From assembly GCF_020858115.1 (NCBI RefSeq), contig NZ_JACYMM010000005.1, positions 372,001 through 436,000 of the forward strand: a DNA stretch of 64,000 bases, given 5' to 3'. Numbering within the stretch: position 1 is the stretch's first letter; each line of letters starts with the position of its first letter. This document shows, one piece after another, positions 1-9,179 of this stretch. Position numbers and translations under genes: made by a program. The stretch comes from Janthinobacterium sp. FW305-129 (GTDB lineage Bacteria > Pseudomonadota > Gammaproteobacteria > Burkholderiales > Burkholderiaceae_D). Below the pieces are notes generated by a model. The model was not told the DNA's origin. It worked only from the letters and a program-made list of their open reading frames with translations, and ran no database searches.

Positions 1-410
1 TCGATGGCGCCAAGCAAGTATGCGAAACCCTGTCGCGCATCGGCGAAGTGGGCATCATCACCAACGGCGTCGAGTCCATCCAGAACCGCCGCATCGCCGC
101 CTCCGGCCTGAGCGACTACATTTCCTTCGTCGCCACCTCCGAAGCGTGCGGCCACGCCAAGCCGGACGTGCGCTTCTTCGACTACGCGGCCAACATGGCC
201 CGCGCATTCAGCAAGGAAACAACGATCATCATCGGCGACCGCCTGGACGCCGACATCCTGGGCGCCAACCGCTACGGCATCGCCAGCTGCTGGTTCAACC
301 CGGACGGCATGGCCAATACCTCGGCCGCCATTCCCACCTGTGAAGTGGCCAGCCTGCACGACATCGTGCCGGCGCTGGACATGATGCAGGTCAACTTGAA
401 ACAGGCTTGA
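1..410 (+). CDS. HAD-family hydrolase, YjjG-like nucleotidase (5' partial)
   Basis: The reading frame is open from base 3 and the 5' end lies outside the window; 135 codons of the C-terminal part are visible. The motif GIITNG is HAD motif II, K in HAKPDV is motif III, and GDRLDADILGANRYGI is the motif IV acidic pair with the typical glycine-rich follow-up. The phrase DILGANRYGIASCWFNP resembles the YjjG pyrimidine 5'-nucleotidase branch, which dephosphorylates (non-canonical) pyrimidine nucleotides in the cytosol. The catalytic nucleophile DxD of motif I would be upstream and cannot be checked. Substrate assignment is an inference; the HAD fold is secure. Confidence 0.85.
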   Translation, partial: DGAKQVCETLSRIGEVGIITNGVESIQNRRIAASGLSDYISFVATSEACGHAKPDVRFFDYAANMARAFSKETTIIIGDRLDADILGANRYGIASCWFNPDGMANTSAAIPTCEVASLHDIVPALDMMQVNLKQA

Positions 411-507
411 TCTTCCACAAGCGCACCACCTGAAATACGCTGGCAGGGGCACGAAAACACGCCGCTGTTCGCGTACCATCAGGACTCGTCCATTCTGGTG
501 CCAGCCC

Positions 508-996
508 ATGCCTTCCTACACCGTCCTGCTCGCCATCGCGGCAGTGATCCTGTTCCTTGCCATGCTGGCCACGCGCCAGGCTGCCAAATCGCGCAGGCCG
601 CTGCGTCTGCAAAGAAAACCCGTCATGACGACACGCGAACAGCAGATGTACCACCTGCTGCAAACGGCCTTGCCGGAATGCACGGTGCTGGCACAAGTGG
701 CGTTTTCCGCGCTGGTGACGGCGCAGGGATGGGCAAACAGAAACCGTTTCGACCGCAAGGTGGCCGATTTTGTGCTGTGCAGCCAGCAACTGCACGTCAT
801 CGCCGTGATCGAACTCGACGACCGCAGCCACGCCGGCCGCGAACGCCAGGACGAGGAGCGCGACGCCATGCTTAGGCTGGCCGGTTACGTGACCTTGCGC
901 TATGCCAACTTCCCCACCCAGCAGGCGCTGCGTGCCGACATCGAACAACTGCTCACGCAACAAACCGGAGTCAACGCAAGTGCCCTGCCCGCCTGA
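508..996 (+). CDS. DUF2726 domain protein with N-terminal membrane anchor
   Basis: 162 residues. Residues 3-20 form a single hydrophobic segment (VLLAIAAVILFLAMLA), followed by a basic stretch and then a DUF2726-type domain from about residue 45 to 150. Visible hallmarks are the early VLAQVAF strand, FDRKVADFVLC and AVIELDDRSHAGRERQDEERD, which look like the core of a restriction-endonuclease-like fold (D, then E-x-D). The family has no established function; some members are fused to topoisomerase zinc fingers or other DNA-associated domains. Here it stands alone between a nucleotidase and an FKBP gene. The membrane anchor suggests it sits at the cytoplasmic face. Confidence 0.75.
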   Translation: MPSYTVLLAIAAVILFLAMLATRQAAKSRRPLRLQRKPVMTTREQQMYHLLQTALPECTVLAQVAFSALVTAQGWANRNRFDRKVADFVLCSQQLHVIAVIELDDRSHAGRERQDEERDAMLRLAGYVTLRYANFPTQQALRADIEQLLTQQTGVNASALPA

Positions 997-1011
997 TTGC
1001 GCGTCAAGCGA

Positions 1012-1347
1012 TCAATCGCGCGTCAGCACTTCCAGCAATTCAATCTCGAAGGTCAAATTGGAGTTCGGTGGAATCAAACCCACCTGCCGCTCGCCATACG
1101 CCAACTCCGCCGGCACCCACAGCTTGCGCTTGCCACCCACCTGCATGCCGTGCAAACCCAGAATCCAGCCCTGGATCACCTTGTTATTGCTCAACACACA
1201 GCGAAACGGCTCGCCCCGCTTGTGCGACGAGTCAAACTCCGTGCCGTCTTCCAGCCAGCCCCGGTAATGCGCCGTAATCAGAGCGCCGCGCGCCGCCGCC
1301 TTGCCCTCACCCACCACAATATCGTCAATTTTCACGTCAGCCGTCAT
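1012..1347 (-). CDS. FKBP-type peptidyl-prolyl cis-trans isomerase
   Basis: 111 residues covering one complete FKBP domain with no signal peptide, so a cytoplasmic prolyl isomerase/chaperone is expected. ITAHYRGWLEDGTEFDSS is the classic FKBP N-terminal strand and loop; VIQGWILGLHGMQVGGKRKLWVPAELAYGERQ contains the conserved VIxGW core, the GG-R/K turn and the AYG motif; the last strand is LTFEIELLEV. Length matches minimal single-domain FkpA/FkbP proteins. The ATG is preceded by a GGGATG-ACGAG purine-rich stretch. The gene reads away from the island next to it. Confidence 0.92.
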   Translation of the reverse strand: MTADVKIDDIVVGEGKAAARGALITAHYRGWLEDGTEFDSSHKRGEPFRCVLSNNKVIQGWILGLHGMQVGGKRKLWVPAELAYGERQVGLIPPNSNLTFEIELLEVLTRD

Positions 1348-1396
1348 CTCGTTTCATCCCTCATCAAAGCACCAAGCCGCGATTGTACGACAGCAC

Positions 1397-1429
1397 GAAA
1401 AAAGCCCCGGCAGTTACCTGTCGGGGCTT
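1397..1429 (-). terminator. Rho-independent terminator (distal copy)
   Basis: On the minus strand a 12-bp stem (AAGCCCCGACAG against CTGCCGGGGCTT, with one G-U pair) closes a four-base loop and is followed by a run of about seven T. It lies downstream of a tRNA 3'-end remnant and is a diverged copy of the terminator at 3658-3689. Confidence 0.8.
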
Positions 1430-1449
1430 GTTCTATTATTGCTCAATTC

Positions 1450-1494
1450 TGGTGGGCCTCCCGTGAATCGAACACGGCACCAATGGATTATGAG
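1450..1494 (-). repeat. Duplicated tRNA 3' end (attachment-site-like remnant)
   Basis: About 45 bases match the 3' half of the tRNA at 3710-3788 (CCA, acceptor strand, T arm, anticodon loop), with two mismatches; beyond the anticodon loop the similarity fades. The adjacent terminator is duplicated too. A direct repeat of a tRNA 3' end bordering an integrase relic is the usual footprint of a tRNA-integrating element. An old tandem tRNA duplication that decayed is the alternative. Confidence 0.65.
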
Positions 1495-1578
1495 ACAGAT
1501 GCCCTATCAAGGACATCATCAGAAATTGCCAAAAAGAAAAATAAATTATAGTCTTTTACTGCATTAAATATAACGCTG

Positions 1579-2355
1579 TTAGTGTGAGAAAAACCGCTTA
1601 ATTGCTGCTGCAACCTTGCACAACCACGCGCCCAAACTCTGCGCCATCAACCCTACCAAAAGGGTAATTCCTGCAGCTAGCCATATTGGAAAATTGAGGC
1701 CAGAAACCAAACCTAAGATAACGAAACATGCCACTAGACCAACTGGCAATGCCCGCTTTAGTGGCACGCCATGAACCTCAGGCACAATTTCCTTATGAAC
1801 TGCTCTTACCCCTTCTTGCTGAATATCCGCCCATACACCTGGCCCACCATTCCCTACAGGCACAGTTGTCAAATAAGTAAATGTTGCACTTTGCTCACGG
1901 TTCAAAGCAATAATTTTATATTCTCGCCCATGCCGATAAATCTTCAATTGTTCCTCGCTAAAGGGTTCAGTAGGAGGAATAGGCACTTTCTTCTTGTATT
2001 CCTCTGTGTACTCAGGAATATATGTAGTACCATCAATTACGCAACGCTCTGACAACAGAACCGTGTCGCCAGAATAAATCTTAACTACAACATCTTTAAA
2101 ATCTCTCGCCGTATCATTGAATAAAACCAACTTTGTATTATAAAGGTTTTTTAATTCATTACCTTGCCAACTTGCTTTTACGCTACCAAAAATTGCATCA
2201 TCAGCTGATATAGCGACACTCTCGTGCTTTACCGTATATTGCAACTCTTGTACACGCCCCTTCATTAGAGACAGTATCCGAGCAGCTAAAGCGCCAACCA
2301 TACCCGAACCAAGAGCAATAATTAGTTTATTATCAAGAATAGAAGAAATATCCAT
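1579..2355 (-). CDS. Island-borne membrane protein of unknown function (258 aa)
   Basis: I do not recognise a named family. The N-terminus has a short hydrophobic segment (about residues 10-28), then a hydrophilic, strand-rich domain (about 35-190) with phrases such as NTKLVLFNDTARDFKDVVVKIYSG, and two hydrophobic helices near the C-terminus (about 203-225 and 226-248) before a basic tail. Codon use is AT-rich, unlike the GC-rich neighbours, and the leader is extremely AT-rich with no clear Shine-Dalgarno. It is followed by the tRNA remnant at the island edge and preceded in the same orientation by another membrane protein gene 67 bases away. Horizontal acquisition is likely; a defence or stress role is only a guess from context. 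Confidence 0.75.
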   Translation of the reverse strand: MDISSILDNKLIIALGSGMVGALAARILSLMKGRVQELQYTVKHESVAISADDAIFGSVKASWQGNELKNLYNTKLVLFNDTARDFKDVVVKIYSGDTVLLSERCVIDGTTYIPEYTEEYKKKVPIPPTEPFSEEQLKIYRHGREYKIIALNREQSATFTYLTTVPVGNGGPGVWADIQQEGVRAVHKEIVPEVHGVPLKRALPVGLVACFVILGLVSGLNFPIWLAAGITLLVGLMAQSLGAWLCKVAAAIKRFFSH

Positions 2356-2422
2356 TTTTATATTATTTATTAGAATTATATTTAAAAAATATACCTTTAT
2401 TTAGATCTGAGAACATATGCTG

Positions 2423-3022
2423 CTAAAAACCTGTTTTCACGTTACACAAAAGAAAAATGGCGTCATCGAATTGCCCGACAGTCCACCATATCCCCAATAA
2501 CGTTGATACAATAAGTGCTCCCAACGACATCCATTTCGTCCATTTAAAAATAGATTCACCGCGCTTCACACGTTTCCACTCATAACGCAGTACTCGCTGA
2601 GTTTCTTCGAGCAAACGCGCAGTCAATGCGTCCCCACGATCAGAGCCTCTCGGCTTGCTCGAGAAATCTTCTAACATATCATCAATATAATTCGCAATGT
2701 AGCCCACCAAAATTTTATGTTCAATAGGATTTAGCCTCAGCAAGAGTGCTATCCGCAAATGTTCACTCCGTTGCAAAACTGCCAAATTATCGAAATAGTA
2801 TTTTTTCCTTTCCTCATATTCTTCCTCTCTCAAATTCGCCGTAACGGAAACACTTTGACGTATGGAAGCCATGAACTCAGCCATTTCTTGTCGAAATTCA
2901 TTAATCCATGATTGCCGGAATTCAGAGGTTTTCTGCTCTTTAGAGAAGACCGTGCTTAAGAACACCATCAACGCGCTTATCATAGCGGCGCATACAGCGC
3001 CAATTGCAACATCAGGCAACAT
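2423..3022 (-). CDS. Island-borne membrane protein with two TM helices (199 aa)
   Basis: A family of uncharacterised bacterial membrane proteins is suggested by the phrase SKEQKTSEFRQSWINEFR immediately after an N-terminal helix. Topology: TM helix at about residues 5-27, a long charged alpha-helical region (about 30-160) and a second TM helix near residues 168-190. The ATG at 3022 was chosen because AAGAGG lies six bases upstream; an in-frame TTG 18 bases earlier is possible. The 5' end overlaps the last bases of the degraded integrase. It has the same AT-rich composition as its downstream partner, and the two probably form one operon. Confidence 0.75.
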   Translation of the reverse strand: MLPDVAIGAVCAAMISALMVFLSTVFSKEQKTSEFRQSWINEFRQEMAEFMASIRQSVSVTANLREEEYEERKKYYFDNLAVLQRSEHLRIALLLRLNPIEHKILVGYIANYIDDMLEDFSSKPRGSDRGDALTARLLEETQRVLRYEWKRVKRGESIFKWTKWMSLGALIVSTLLGIWWTVGQFDDAIFLLCNVKTGF

Positions 3023-3500
3023 TTCCAACCTCTTGAGCAATTAAAGATGGTAATTTTGCCACGTAAACAGCTAGATGCCCAGCAGAGAAATACGCATATC
3101 GTCACACCTTTGTGGACATTCCCATCCGCCGAGCTCCTGCAACACCTTCAATGGTATCCCATTTTGCACATGCCAACCTGCCCAAGTATGTAGCAAATCA
3201 TGCCACCTAAAATCTTCAATTCCCGCTCGCTTTAAAGCTTTTTCCAGGCAGCTGTATTGACTTTAACAATTGATTCCCCCTTCAATACGAAAACATATTG
3301 AGGATGGCGACCAACTCGCAGAGTCAAAACGCGCATAGCGTCCTCATTAAAGGGAATTGGGATTGCCCTACGACTCTTTGACTGGTCTGGATGGCCCCAC
3401 CCCATTGCACGAGACAAGTCAATTTGCAAGGTAACAGGTAACAGGGTCAGGTCCGCCATTCATACACAAGCCCAACCATAGCCGCATTGAACAACGATAA
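3012..3500 (-). pseudogene. Degraded tyrosine-recombinase integrase
   Basis: Pieces of a phage-type integrase lie in three frames. From 5' to 3' on the minus strand: LGLCMN (canonical TGLRMNE, the catalytic Arg is now Cys), then IDLSRAMGWGHPDQSKSRRA and VNTAAWKK, a frameshift, then [20 protein letters not shown] (canonical HDLRHTWA, second catalytic Arg now Leu) to LQELGGW, another frameshift and a stop, then [10 protein letters not shown] carrying the Tyr-nucleophile box. Two catalytic arginines and the reading frame are lost, so the protein cannot be active. The N-terminal DNA-binding domain is missing. This is the relic that once mobilised the tRNA-flanked island. Confidence 0.85.
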
Positions 3501-3657
3501 TGACCTGTAGCGTACTTAATTGCAAATACAAGGTCGAACGGCAGGCAAAGTGCACAGCACCTCCTATGCACTCCATACCGCTATAAGATGAAATTAGTGA
3601 CAAAGCCAGAACCAGCCCATCCAAACGGCCAAACCTTGCGACGATTGTCTCGCGCAT

Positions 3658-3689
3658 AAAAAAAGCCCCGACAGTCACCCGTCGGGGCT
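3658..3689 (-). terminator. Rho-independent terminator downstream of the tRNA
   Basis: Minus-strand stem AGCCCCGAC/GTCGGGGCT (9 bp) followed by seven T. It lies 20 bases past the tRNA 3' end and is nearly the same sequence as the terminator at 1397-1429. Confidence 0.85.
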
Positions 3690-3709
3690 AATTCTCTACT
3701 GCTAAATTC

Positions 3710-3788
<79 letters not shown>

Positions 3789-3895
3789 GGGGACTGCGGC
3801 TTGGCGGCGCTGTTGAGCCCGCCTCGCGCGGCCGTTTTGGAAACGGACACGCGAGGATAGGGGTATCAGGGGCGTACGTCAAGCCCTATTGGCTT

Positions 3896-6139
3896 CTAGT
3901 TGCCTTCCAAGAAGCTTTTCAGCTTGTCGGAGCGCGATGGGTGGCGCAGCTTGCGCAGCGCCTTGGCTTCGATCTGGCGGATGCGCTCGCGCGTCACGTC
4001 AAATTGCTTGCCCACTTCTTCCAAGGTGTGGTCGGTGGACATCTCGATGCCGAAACGCATGCGCAGCACTTTCGCTTCGCGTGGCGTCAGGGAATCGAGC
4101 ACGTCCTTGACCACGCCCCGCATGGACGCGTGCAACGCTGCGTCGGCCGGGGCCAGGGTGTTGTTGTCCTCGATGAAGTCGCCCAGGTGCGAATCGTCGT
4201 CGTCGCCGATCGGCGTTTCCATCGAGATCGGTTCCTTGGCGATTTTCATGATCTTGCGGATCTTGTCCTCGGGCATCTCCATCTTGATCGCCAGGGTGGC
4301 CGGATCGGGCTCCGCGCCTGTTTCCTGCAGGATCTGGCGGGAAATCCGGTTCATCTTGTTGATCGTCTCGATCATGTGCACGGGAATGCGGATCGTGCGC
4401 GCCTGGTCGGCGATCGAGCGGGTAATCGCCTGGCGGATCCACCAGGTCGCATACGTCGAGAACTTGTAGCCGCGGCGGTACTCGAACTTGTCGACGGCCT
4501 TCATCAGGCCGATATTGCCTTCCTGGATCAAATCGAGGAATTGCAGGCCCCGGTTCGTGTATTTCTTGGCGATCGAAATGACCAGGCGCAAGTTGGCCTC
4601 CGTCATTTCGCGCTTGGCCTTGCGCGCCTTCATTTCACCGGCCGCCATCTGACGGTTGATATTGCGCAAGTCCGGCAGCGGCAGTACGACACGCGCCTGC
4701 AGGTCGATCAGGCGCTGCTGCAGTTCCTTGACGGTCGGAATGTTGCGGCCCAGGATGGCGCTGTACGCGTGTCCTGCGTTGACTTCGCCATCGACCCAGT
4801 CGAGGTTGGTTTCATTGCCCGGAAAGACCTTGATGAAGTGGGCGCGCGGCATGCCGCAGCGGTTCACGGCCACGTCGAGGATCTGCTTCTCGATATGGCG
4901 CACTTCGTCGACCTGGCCGCGCAGGGTGTCGCACAGCTTTTCCACGACCTTGGCCGTGAAGCGGATGCCCAGCAACTCTTGCGAAATGGCTTCCTGCGCC
5001 TTGGCGTACGGTTTCGAGTTGTAGCCTTCTTTCTCGAAAGCACGGCGCATCTTGTCGAATTGCTGCGAAATGACGGCAAATTTTTCCAATGCCGTGCGTT
5101 TCAGCGTTTCCAGCTGTTCGGCGGAGAAGCCGGCGGCGCCCGAAGCGCTCGCTTCTTCTTCCTCTTCTTCTTCCTCTTCTTCCGCTTCGCCCTCTTCCTC
5201 GTCTTCTTCGACGGGAGCGGCCACGACAGGAGCGGCCGCGACCGGTTCGTTCTCATCGACGAGGCCGTCGACGATTTCGTCGATCTTGATCTCTTCGTTG
5301 GCGATGCGGTCGGCGGCGGCGATGATTTCGGCGATCGTCACGGGACAGGCGGAAATGGCCTGGATCATGTCTTTCAAGCCATCTTCGATGCGCTTGGCAA
5401 TCTCGATCTCGCCTTCGCGCGTCAGCAGCTCGACCGAGCCCATTTCGCGCATATACATGCGCACGGGGTCGGTGGTGCGGCCGAAATCGGAGTCGACGGT
5501 CGACAAGGCGGCCTCGGCCGCCGCTTCCGCCTCGTCATCGCTGGTAACGACGGCAACGTTATCGGACAGCAACAACGTTTCCGCATCGGGCGCGTGCTCG
5601 TAGACGGCAATGCCCATGTCATTGAAGGTCCCGATGATGCCTTCGATGGCTTCCGGATCGACGATGTTTTCGGGCAAGTGATCGTTGATTTCCGCATACG
5701 TGAGGAAACCGCGCTCCTTGCCGAACTTGATCAGGGTCTTGAGTTTCTGGCGCCGGCGCTCGAGTTCTTCCTCGCTCGCTTCCGTATCGGACGAGAACGC
5801 ATCCTTCAGCAGCGCGCGCTCTTTCGCCTTGCGGTCCTTGGCCTTGGCCTTGTCGACGGCCTTCAGTTCGGCCCGCTCGACGGCGTTCAGCGCGGCGACT
5901 TCATCATTTTCTGGCTGGAATTCTTTGGGCTTGCGGCCGCGGCGGCCTGGCACTTTTACCGACGGCAAAACGTAACCGGACGTATCGATGGCCGCCAGGG
6001 TGGCGGCGTCGGTGGTCTGGCTGACCACAGGCGGCGCGCTGGTCACGCGCGCTTCTGGCCGGTCGAGCGCCTTTTCGGCTTTCGTGGTAACTTTAGTGGG
6101 CTTTGCAGCCGCTTTGGATTCGGGTTTCTTGATTGGCAC
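3896..6139 (-). CDS. rpoD: RNA polymerase primary sigma factor RpoD (sigma-70)
   Basis: 747 residues, long for sigma-70 because of an Ala/Lys-rich N-terminal tail (about 1-115). Region 1.1 is near residues 118-205, region 1.2 begins at [20 protein letters not shown], and the non-conserved region contains a striking acidic run of about 20 Glu/Asp near residue 315-335. Region 2 shows [40 protein letters not shown] and the 2.4 box [14 protein letters not shown]; region 4.2 has [20 protein letters not shown] with the helix-turn-helix. The start is GTG (an in-frame TAA lies five codons upstream), with no obvious Shine-Dalgarno. It directs transcription of most housekeeping genes and closes the rpsU-yqeY-dnaG-rpoD block. 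Confidence 0.97.
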   Translation of the reverse strand: MPIKKPESKAAAKPTKVTTKAEKALDRPEARVTSAPPVVSQTTDAATLAAIDTSGYVLPSVKVPGRRGRKPKEFQPENDEVAALNAVERAELKAVDKAKAKDRKAKERALLKDAFSSDTEASEEELERRRQKLKTLIKFGKERGFLTYAEINDHLPENIVDPEAIEGIIGTFNDMGIAVYEHAPDAETLLLSDNVAVVTSDDEAEAAAEAALSTVDSDFGRTTDPVRMYMREMGSVELLTREGEIEIAKRIEDGLKDMIQAISACPVTIAEIIAAADRIANEEIKIDEIVDGLVDENEPVAAAPVVAAPVEEDEEEGEAEEEEEEEEEEASASGAAGFSAEQLETLKRTALEKFAVISQQFDKMRRAFEKEGYNSKPYAKAQEAISQELLGIRFTAKVVEKLCDTLRGQVDEVRHIEKQILDVAVNRCGMPRAHFIKVFPGNETNLDWVDGEVNAGHAYSAILGRNIPTVKELQQRLIDLQARVVLPLPDLRNINRQMAAGEMKARKAKREMTEANLRLVISIAKKYTNRGLQFLDLIQEGNIGLMKAVDKFEYRRGYKFSTYATWWIRQAITRSIADQARTIRIPVHMIETINKMNRISRQILQETGAEPDPATLAIKMEMPEDKIRKIMKIAKEPISMETPIGDDDDSHLGDFIEDNNTLAPADAALHASMRGVVKDVLDSLTPREAKVLRMRFGIEMSTDHTLEEVGKQFDVTRERIRQIEAKALRKLRHPSRSDKLKSFLEGN

Positions 6140-6603
6140 AGGCGCTTTCGATTACACAACGACTTGCTTTACGGTGGATTAGGATAAAGTTTGCTGCCAG
6201 TTCCCTGTCTACCTGCGGGAACCACCATCTTCGAACCTGCCGACTACGCAAATTCGACACTGTTACGTTACTTACACCTCATCGGCCACGATCCGCGGGA
6301 AGCGCAGCAATTCCTGTCCACCGGCTGTTGCCAGCCGCCTCGGCAAAAATTCCTGCATCGACCGCGTTGGGAGCGAGAGCCTGGCGCGGCTTGCCAGCGT
6401 CTGCGAGCCTTGCCCGCAACGCCGAAACCGCCAGTTGGCCCTGGCTGCCGACACGATCCACCGCGCCGATCAAGAGCCTAACTTACTGAAAACAAATACT
6501 ATTTACGAAACAGAACTAGCTTGCCAAAGCACACAATACTTAGCATTTAATTATAGCACGCGAAAAATGTTTTTCCAGTGCGCGACATACCCTCAGAGCA
6601 AGG
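6140..6603. other. 464-base dnaG-rpoD intergenic region
   Basis: No convincing gene is present. The half next to rpoD (about 6190-6480) is GC-rich and has only out-of-context frames. The half next to dnaG (6480-6570) is AT-rich and contains the best promoter candidate for rpoD, giving a leader of about 400 nt, so rpoD transcripts may carry a long 5' UTR. Confidence 0.5.
6550..6558 (-). promoter_or_regulatory. Extended -10 promoter candidate for rpoD
   Basis: Minus strand reads TGC-TATAAT, a perfect -10 hexamer with the extended TGn element; only a weak -35 (ACTGGA) lies 17 bases upstream. It sits just past the dnaG stop codon, allowing rpoD expression independent of the upstream genes. Inferred from sequence alone. 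Confidence 0.55.
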
Positions 6604-8400
6604 TTAGCGATTCACCAACTCGGCATCGCGCTCGCGTTCCAGCTCGCCTTGCTCCTGCATGATTTCGCGGTAGCGTACACCAATTTTCTCCGATGGCAAA
6701 CCCGACGCAAACAATTGCTGCAATTCCGCCTTCAAGGCATTCAGTTTGATCTCGCGGATGGTGCTCACCAGCCACGACAATTCGCTGTCGTAATCGGATT
6801 CCGTGCCGGCCGCGATCTCGCCGATGATCTCGTCGTATTCGCTGCCCAGCTCCTTCAACTGCTGCGCCAAGGCGGCGAAACTGCCATGCTCGCCCAGCGC
6901 CTGGCCCACGGCCACCAGCTGCCCCAGGCTGTGCGCCGCATCGGGCCCCAGGTGCTGGAAGGCCGTCAGCGCCGCTTCGTCGATGCGCAAGGTCAATGGT
7001 GGATGCGCCACCAGCATGCGCATGATCTTCAATTCCAGGCCCACGGGCACGGGACGGCCCGATTTCGGCGGCGCGCGGTGCGCCACGGCAACGGGTTTCG
7101 CCAGTTCGAACAGGGCTTCGATCTCGGCCGGCGTGGACTGCGTCAACTGCGCCAGCCCCCGCACGATCTGCAGGCGCAGGGACGACGGCGCCATCAGCTG
7201 CAGCAGCGGTTTGGCGTCGAACTGCACGCGGGCGCGCCCTTCCGGTTCCGACAGATCATGCTCGCCCGACACTTCTTTCAGCAGGAATTGCGACAGCGGC
7301 ATCGCTTCATGCACTTGCTGCTCGAAGCCCTCGGCGCCGAACTCGCGGATATAGCTGTCCGGATCGTGTTCCGACGGCAAGAACAGGAATTTGATCGTTT
7401 TATTGTCCGATACGTGGGCCAGGCTCGCTTCCAGCGCGCGGCGCGCGGCGCGGCGGCCGGCCTTGTCGCCGTCGAAGCTGAAAATCACGTTATCGGTCTG
7501 GCGCAGGAGTTTTTGCACGTGGGTGGGCGTGCACGCCGTGCCCAGGGTCGCCACCGCCTGCGGGAAGCCCATCTGCGCCAGCGCCACCACGTCCATGTAA
7601 CCCTCCGTCACCAGCACATAGCCGGCGTCGCGGATGGCCTGGCGCGCCTCGAACAGCCCATATAGTTCGAAACCCTTGGAAAACAAGGGGGTTTCCGGCG
7701 AGTTCAGGTATTTCGGTTCGCCATGGTCGAGCACGCGGCCGCCAAAGGCGATGACCTGACCCTTGGTATTGCGAATCGGAAACATGATGCGTTCGCGGAA
7801 ACGGTCGTAGCGCTTGCGGTTGTTGCCCTCTTCATCGACCTTGTCGATCACGAGACCGGCCTCGGCCAGGGCCACCACGTCGTAATCGGGGAACACGGAA
7901 CGCAGGTTATCCCAGCCGCCGGGCGCAAAACCCATACCGAAGCGAGCGGCCACTTCGCCCGTCAAGCCCCGGTTTTTGAGGTAGGCGATGGCTTCCGGCG
8001 CGTGGCGCAATTGCCCGCGGTAATAATCGCAGGCCTGCGTCATGGCGTCGGACAGGGCCAGGCTCTGCGCCTGGATCTGCGCGCGCTGGGCCGGCGGGAT
8101 CTTGTCGTCCGCTTCCGGCACGACCATGCCCACGTTCTGCGCCAGGTCCTTGACGGCATCGACAAAGCCCATGCCCGAGTACTCGATCAGAAAGCCGATC
8201 GAGGTGCCATGCGCGCCGCAGCCGAAGCAGTGGTAGAACTGCTTGGTGGGACTGACGGTAAAGCTGGGCGATTTTTCACTGTGGAACGGGCACAAGCCCA
8301 TGAAATTGGCGCCGCCTTTTTTCAGCTGCACATAGCGGCCCACGACATCGACGATATCGACGCGGTTGAGCAAATCGGAAATGAAGGATTGAGGTATCAC
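6604..8400 (-). CDS. dnaG: DNA primase DnaG
   Basis: 598 residues, the normal length. Domains in order: CHC2 zinc-binding domain (Cys37, His40, Cys58, Cys61 in LCPFHSEKSPSF and FGCGAHG), the RNA polymerase core with GRVLDHGEPKYLNSPETPLF, the TOPRIM metal-binding motifs VTEGYMDVVAL and FSFDGDKAGRRAARRA, and a C-terminal DnaB-binding helical domain. It synthesises RNA primers at the replication fork with DnaB helicase. It lies between yqeY and rpoD in the conserved macromolecular-synthesis order, with a hairpin and 130 bases separating it from yqeY. Confidence 0.97.
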   Translation of the reverse strand: MIPQSFISDLLNRVDIVDVVGRYVQLKKGGANFMGLCPFHSEKSPSFTVSPTKQFYHCFGCGAHGTSIGFLIEYSGMGFVDAVKDLAQNVGMVVPEADDKIPPAQRAQIQAQSLALSDAMTQACDYYRGQLRHAPEAIAYLKNRGLTGEVAARFGMGFAPGGWDNLRSVFPDYDVVALAEAGLVIDKVDEEGNNRKRYDRFRERIMFPIRNTKGQVIAFGGRVLDHGEPKYLNSPETPLFSKGFELYGLFEARQAIRDAGYVLVTEGYMDVVALAQMGFPQAVATLGTACTPTHVQKLLRQTDNVIFSFDGDKAGRRAARRALEASLAHVSDNKTIKFLFLPSEHDPDSYIREFGAEGFEQQVHEAMPLSQFLLKEVSGEHDLSEPEGRARVQFDAKPLLQLMAPSSLRLQIVRGLAQLTQSTPAEIEALFELAKPVAVAHRAPPKSGRPVPVGLELKIMRMLVAHPPLTLRIDEAALTAFQHLGPDAAHSLGQLVAVGQALGEHGSFAALAQQLKELGSEYDEIIGEIAAGTESDYDSELSWLVSTIREIKLNALKAELQQLFASGLPSEKIGVRYREIMQEQGELERERDAELVNR

Positions 8401-8486
8401 TGGCGAGGGCGGGTCTTGTTATAGGTCAGACTATACTACCGCACGCGGCCTGAGGTTGAGCCAGGTCAACGTGTGGGCTGTTAACA

Positions 8487-8512
8487 GGCTGCCAGCGCGA
8501 CGGCTGGCAGCC
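8487..8512 (-). terminator. Strong hairpin between yqeY and dnaG
   Basis: A perfect 10-bp inverted repeat (GGCTGCCAGC/GCTGGCAGCC) with a six-base loop begins 19 bases past the yqeY stop. No T tract follows on either strand, so it is better viewed as an attenuator or mRNA-processing/stabilising hairpin that could set different levels of rpsU-yqeY and dnaG than as a simple terminator. Confidence 0.55.
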
Positions 8513-8530
8513 CTTGCTACTATTGTATGC

Positions 8531-8983
8531 TTACGCTGCCGGCGTCAAGGCTTTCTTGACCAGCGCGGACACCACCGTCATGTCGGCGCGACCCGCCAGC
8601 TTCGGCTTGACGATGGCCATGACCTTGCCCATGTCTTGCGGACCGGCGGCGCCCGAGGCGGCCACGGCGGCAGCCACTTCGGCCGCCACTTCCTCGTCCG
8701 ACAGGCCGGCAGGCATATAGCCGATCAAATGCACCAGTTCGGCTTTTTCGATGTCGGCCAGGTCGGCACGGCCACCGGCTTCGAACTGGGTGATCGAATC
8801 CTTGCGCTGCTTGATCATCTTTTCCACGATGGCCGTCACGTGGGCATCCGTCAATTCGATGCGCTCGTCGACTTCCTTGCGCTTGATTTCCGCCAGCAAC
8901 AGGCGAATCGTGCCCAGCTTGCCCGTTTCCTTGGCGCGCATGGCGTTTTTCATGTCTTCGGTAATTTGTTCTTTCAAGCTCAT
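8531..8983 (-). CDS. yqeY: GatB/YqeY domain protein
   Basis: 150 residues, the full usual length of the stand-alone YqeY family. MSLKEQITEDMKNAMRAK at the N-terminus and the central TIRLLLAEIKRKEVDE are family signatures; the C-terminal half (GKVMAIVKPKLAGRADM) matches the tRNA-binding tail domain of GatB. The exact biochemical role is unsettled; a link to tRNA-dependent amidation or RNA binding is inferred from the shared domain. Position between rpsU and dnaG is conserved in many betaproteobacteria. Confidence 0.93.
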   Translation of the reverse strand: MSLKEQITEDMKNAMRAKETGKLGTIRLLLAEIKRKEVDERIELTDAHVTAIVEKMIKQRKDSITQFEAGGRADLADIEKAELVHLIGYMPAGLSDEEVAAEVAAAVAASGAAGPQDMGKVMAIVKPKLAGRADMTVVSALVKKALTPAA

Positions 8984-9179
8984 GGCAATCCTCGTTGGTC
9001 AGTATGGGAACGGTGCTCGTGCGCGGCCAGAAACAAGTACGGGCCACAAAAGCGAAAACCCGCTGCGGCGAACCGGAGCGGGTATGCGACTCATCTGAAG
9101 TATCACTCCAGGCGAATCAAAACAAAACCCGTGGCGAACAATGCGCCGAACTACCCGGGTTGGTTCTGACTGAACAGTC

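Noticed and set aside
3460-3678. 72-codon frame next to the integrase relic
   Set aside because: It begins in the terminator stem and reads through parts of the decayed integrase in a wrong frame; no family resemblance.
3941-6187. A 748-codon open frame on the plus strand across rpoD
   Set aside because: It is the antisense of rpoD created by high GC and biased codons; low-complexity His/Arg/Phe-rich translation with no family resemblance, while all sigma-70 motifs lie on the minus strand.
6191-6481. 96-codon frame between dnaG and rpoD
   Set aside because: No Shine-Dalgarno, Pro/Arg/Ala-rich translation, and competing frames of similar length on the other strand.
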